Source: Buchnera aphidicola (Panaphis juglandis) (GTDB lineage: Bacteria > Pseudomonadota > Gammaproteobacteria > Enterobacterales > Enterobacteriaceae). Taken from it: a stretch of DNA of 64,000 bases. This document shows, piece by piece, positions 61,171 through 64,000 of the stretch; within the stretch, counting starts at the first letter, position 1, and each line of letters starts with the position of its first letter. Position numbers and translations under genes: made by a program. The stretch spans positions 62,001-126,000 of the forward strand of contig NZ_OZ060378.1 in assembly GCF_964059065.1 (NCBI RefSeq). Direction: 5' to 3'. The notes beneath the pieces were generated by a model. It had not been told where the DNA came from, did not search any database, and saw nothing but the letters and a program-made list of their open reading frames with translations.

Positions 61171-62446
61171 TAAAAGTTCAGAAACTCATCCATTAACTTG
61201 GTGGTTGAATTCTGATCATAATCCGGTTTGGATTGATGAATATTGTAAAAAAAATGGATATTTTGCTTTAAAAAAAACATTAAAAAATATGAATCCAATT
61301 GAAATTATTAACATAATTAAGCAATCTGGATTAAAAGGAAGAGGGGGAGGAGGTTTTTCTACAGGTATGAAATGGAGTTTAATGCCTAAGAAAATCAATA
61401 AAATTCCAAGATACTTATTATGCAATGCTGATGAAATGGAACCGGGAACGTATAAAGATCGGTTATTATTAGAAAAAATTCCTCATCAAGTTCTTGAAGG
61501 GATTTTAATTTCTGGATTTGCAATAGAAGCATCAGTTGCATATATTTTTCTAAGAGGTGAATATGTAGAAGCAAAAAAAAATTTACAACGTGCTATTTTA
61601 GAAGCTAAAAATTTTGGATATCTTGGAAAAAATATTTTAGGAAGTGATTTTAGTTTTGAAATTATTATACATACTGGAGCTGGAAGATATATTTGTGGAG
61701 AAGAAACTGCTTTAATAAATTCTTTGGAAGGTAAACGAGCTAATCCGAGATTAAAACCTCCTTTTCCTGCTTCAGTAGGTTTATGGGGTAAACCAACATG
61801 TATCAATAATGTTGAAACATTGTCTAATATTCCTTCTATTATTTCTCATGGAGCATTATGGTATCAAAATTTATCTCGTAGTAAAGATGCAGGAACAAAA
61901 CTGATGGGTTTTTCCGGTAGAGTAAATTTTCCTGGTGTTTGGGAGGTTCCATTTGGAATTACTGCAAGGGAATTGTTAGAAAATTATGCTGGTGGTATGA
62001 AAAATGGTTTTCAATTAAAAGCTTGGCAACCAGGTGGTGCGGGAACAGATTTTTTAACTGAGAGTGACCTTGATGTTAAGATGGATTTTGAAAGCATTGC
62101 AAAAGCTGGAAGTAGATTTGGTACAGGAATTGCTATGGTTGTTGATCATACGGTTAGCATGGTATCATTGGTATTAAATTTAGAGAAGTTTTTTTCTCGT
62201 GAATCTTGTGGTTTATGTACTCCTTGTCGTGAAGGTTTACCTTGGATAGTAAAAATTTTAAAAGAATTTGAATGTGGTCGTGCTCAAAAAAGCGATTTTA
62301 AGATTTTAAAAGATCTATGTTATCAATTAGGTCCTGGTAAAACTGTTTGTGCGCATGCACCTGGAGCCATAGAACCGTTACAGAGTGCAATAAGAATATT
62401 TAAATCAGAATTCGAAAAAGGAATTTTAAATTTTAGATCATCATAG
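61157..62446 (+). CDS. nuoF: NADH-quinone oxidoreductase subunit F
   Basis: The 429-residue subunit (E. coli 445) binds NADH and FMN. The nucleotide site reads [17 protein letters not shown] (near residue 57), [19 protein letters not shown] follows, and the 4Fe-4S ligands are [11 protein letters not shown] near residue 351 plus a later Cys in KTVCAHAPG. It starts inside nuoE. Confidence 0.97.
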   Translation: MKNLDKSSETHPLTWWLNSDHNPVWIDEYCKKNGYFALKKTLKNMNPIEIINIIKQSGLKGRGGGGFSTGMKWSLMPKKINKIPRYLLCNADEMEPGTYKDRLLLEKIPHQVLEGILISGFAIEASVAYIFLRGEYVEAKKNLQRAILEAKNFGYLGKNILGSDFSFEIIIHTGAGRYICGEETALINSLEGKRANPRLKPPFPASVGLWGKPTCINNVETLSNIPSIISHGALWYQNLSRSKDAGTKLMGFSGRVNFPGVWEVPFGITARELLENYAGGMKNGFQLKAWQPGGAGTDFLTESDLDVKMDFESIAKAGSRFGTGIAMVVDHTVSMVSLVLNLEKFFSRESCGLCTPCREGLPWIVKILKEFECGRAQKSDFKILKDLCYQLGPGKTVCAHAPGAIEPLQSAIRIFKSEFEKGILNFRSS

Positions 62447-62538
62447 TCTTTTATTAAATAATGGATATTTAAATATGATTTTTAATATATAATTTATAAA
62501 GTTATTAATAAACTTTCATATCTTTAGGATTAATAGTG

Positions 62539-64000
62539 ATGAATGTAATACATATTAATGGCAATCAATATCAGGTAGATGTATCAAATAATTTATTACA
62601 AACGTGTTTATCATTAGATATTGATGTACCTTATTTTTGTTGGCATCCAGAATTGGGAAGTGTTGGTGTATGTAGATTATGTGCTGTAAAGCAATATAAT
62701 GATCGAAATGATAAAACTGGAAAATTGGTAATGTCATGTATGACTCCAGTAATGAATAATTCTATTATTTCTACTATGGATAATGAAGTACAAAAATTTA
62801 GAAAAGGAATCATAGAATTATTAATGACAAATCACCCACATGATTGTCCAGTATGTGAAGAAGCTGGAAATTGTCATCTTCAAGATATGACGGTGATGAC
62901 AAGACATAATCTTAGAAGATATAAATTTCAAAAACGTGTGCATCATAATCAGTATTTAGGTAATTTTATATCACATAATATGAATCGATGTATTGGATGT
63001 TATAGATGTATAAGATATTATAAAGATTATGCTGGAGGAAGTGATTTTGGTGTATATGGCATTAGTAATAATATTTATTTTGGTAGATTTAAGGATGGTG
63101 ATTTAAAAAGCGAATTTTCTGGAAATTTGATTGAGGTATGTCCTACTGGAGTTTTTGTGGATAAATTATCTCAAAATTATTATAATAGAAAATGGGATTT
63201 GCAGCATTCACCTAGTATTTGTCAACATTGTAGTATTGGATGTAATGTGATTGTTGGTGAAAAGTACGGAATTGTTGGTAAATTAGAAAATAGATATCAT
63301 GAAAGTATTAATCGTTATTTTTTATGCGATTTAGGTCGTTTTGGTTATCATTACATACATGCATCCTCTCGTTGTAAGATTCCATTTTTTATTTCTAAAG
63401 GAAAAAATATTCATCTTGGTGTGAATGATTCTATCCAATTAATATCTAAAATATTAAAAAAATATAAAAATGTTATTGGTATTGGATCTATTAGATCTAG
63501 TATAGAAAATAATTTTGCATTAAGAAAATTAGTTGGTGTAAAAAATTTTTCTAGTGGTCTTTTAGAAATAGAACAACAGTGTTTAAATTTAATCATTGAT
63601 ATTTTAAGTAATAGCGGTATTTATATTCCAACATTATCTGAAATTGAAGATTATGATGTAGTTTTAATTTTAGGTGAAGATATCACTCAAACTGCATCAA
63701 GAATGGCATTAAGTATTCGGCAATTGAACAATAAAAAAAAAATAGATAATAATTTTTTTAATAGTATTCCTAAATGGCATAGTGCAGCATTATTAAATGT
63801 ATCTAATAAAAAAAATTTTGTTTATACTATTTATACACATGAAACTAAATTAGATGATATTTCTGAAATAAAATATCATGCATCAGTTAAGGATCAGGAA
63901 ATATTTGCTTCTGCTATTGAAAATCATATCTCTAATACATCAAATAATTTTAAAAATTTGGATTCTCATGTATTAAAAGATATTTTTAATATTTCTAATC
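62539..64000 (+). CDS. nuoG: NADH-quinone oxidoreductase subunit G, 5' part
   Basis: The frame from ATG 62539 stays open to the window end (487 codons; the E. coli protein has about 908). The N-terminal 2Fe-2S region (VPYFCWHPELGSVGVCRLC), the HxxxC cluster region (NHPHDCPVCEEAGNCHLQD), N6-type cysteines (MNRCIGCYRCIRYYKDY, EVCPTGVF) and the extra N7 cluster motif CQHCSIGC with its distant FLCDLGRFGY cysteine are all present, as in E. coli. It continues into the molybdopterin-like domain. A GTG at 62536 precedes the chosen ATG. Confidence 0.96.
   Translation, partial: MNVIHINGNQYQVDVSNNLLQTCLSLDIDVPYFCWHPELGSVGVCRLCAVKQYNDRNDKTGKLVMSCMTPVMNNSIISTMDNEVQKFRKGIIELLMTNHPHDCPVCEEAGNCHLQDMTVMTRHNLRRYKFQKRVHHNQYLGNFISHNMNRCIGCYRCIRYYKDYAGGSDFGVYGISNNIYFGRFKDGDLKSEFSGNLIEVCPTGVFVDKLSQNYYNRKWDLQHSPSICQHCSIGCNVIVGEKYGIVGKLENRYHESINRYFLCDLGRFGYHYIHASSRCKIPFFISKGKNIHLGVNDSIQLISKILKKYKNVIGIGSIRSSIENNFALRKLVGVKNFSSGLLEIEQQCLNLIIDILSNSGIYIPTLSEIEDYDVVLILGEDITQTASRMALSIRQLNNKKKIDNNFFNSIPKWHSAALLNVSNKKNFVYTIYTHETKLDDISEIKYHASVKDQEIFASAIENHISNTSNNFKNLDSHVLKDIFNISN

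Noticed and set aside
61486-61806. 106-codon frame antisense to nuoF
   Set aside because: It is explained by nuoF codon structure, with no homology or ribosome binding site.
1-64000. CRISPR arrays, insertion sequences, prophage or integrase genes
   Set aside because: I looked for spaced direct repeats, transposase motifs and flanking repeats and saw none; repeated motifs are simple A/T runs.

Overview
The window is a very A+T-rich, gene-dense, single-copy piece of chromosome. Nearly every protein matches an Escherichia coli gene in sequence and usually in length. There are no mobile elements, prophages, repeats or CRISPR arrays. The gene order (flagellar export genes, then rpmG-rpmB-ppa, rnpB, rsmI, fabB-talA-tktA-dapE-dapA-aroC-smrB, the his operon, gnd-metG-tilS, thrS to pheT, glyQS, rsmA, car, dapB-lspA-ileS, rpsT, dnaKJ, nuo) is that of the aphid endosymbiont Buchnera aphidicola. 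That identification rests on recalled gene order and base composition, not on a database search.

Layout. 1-4619 is a flagellar export and switch cluster on the + strand: fliI (3' part), a frameshifted fliJ, one ORF holding FliM and FliN, one ORF holding FliO and FliP, then fliQ and fliR. 4735-7748 is on the - strand: rpmG, rpmB, ppa, the RNase P RNA and rsmI. 7894-13367 (+) holds fabB, talA, tktA and dapE; dapA and aroC follow on the - strand. 16165-25421 (+) holds smrB, the complete his operon hisGDCBHAFI, and gnd. 25566-32571 holds metG, tilS, tRNA-Val(GAC), ribE, tyrS, sufA and aroH. 32732-39343 (+) is thrS-infC-rpmI-rplT-pheS-pheT. 39385-44545 holds glyS and glyQ (-), rplY (+), yabI (-) and rsmA (+). 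45110-49457 (-) is a decaying carAB operon. 49530-53680 (-) is dapB, lspA and ileS. Then rpsT (+), dnaJ and dnaK (-), and the nuo operon (+) from nuoA into a nuoG cut by the window end.

Functionally the segment keeps a nutritional symbiont's core: full histidine synthesis from PRPP, lysine/DAP steps (dapA, dapB, dapE), first and last steps of the chorismate route (aroH, aroC), pentose phosphate enzymes (gnd, talA, tktA), riboflavin synthase, six aminoacyl-tRNA synthetases (Met, Tyr, Thr, Phe, Gly, Ile), ribosomal proteins, chaperones and complex I. Carbamoyl-phosphate synthetase has been lost, which removes the in-house precursor for arginine and pyrimidines.

The observations most worth checking are the two fused flagellar proteins (FliM-FliN and FliO-FliP), the fliJ frameshift at a 15-A run alongside equally long in-frame A runs in ileS, glyQ and glyS, the lesion-by-lesion decay of carAB, a nested inverted repeat after rplY, and a sigma-32-like promoter before dnaK. 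I found no exotic defence or secondary-metabolite system.
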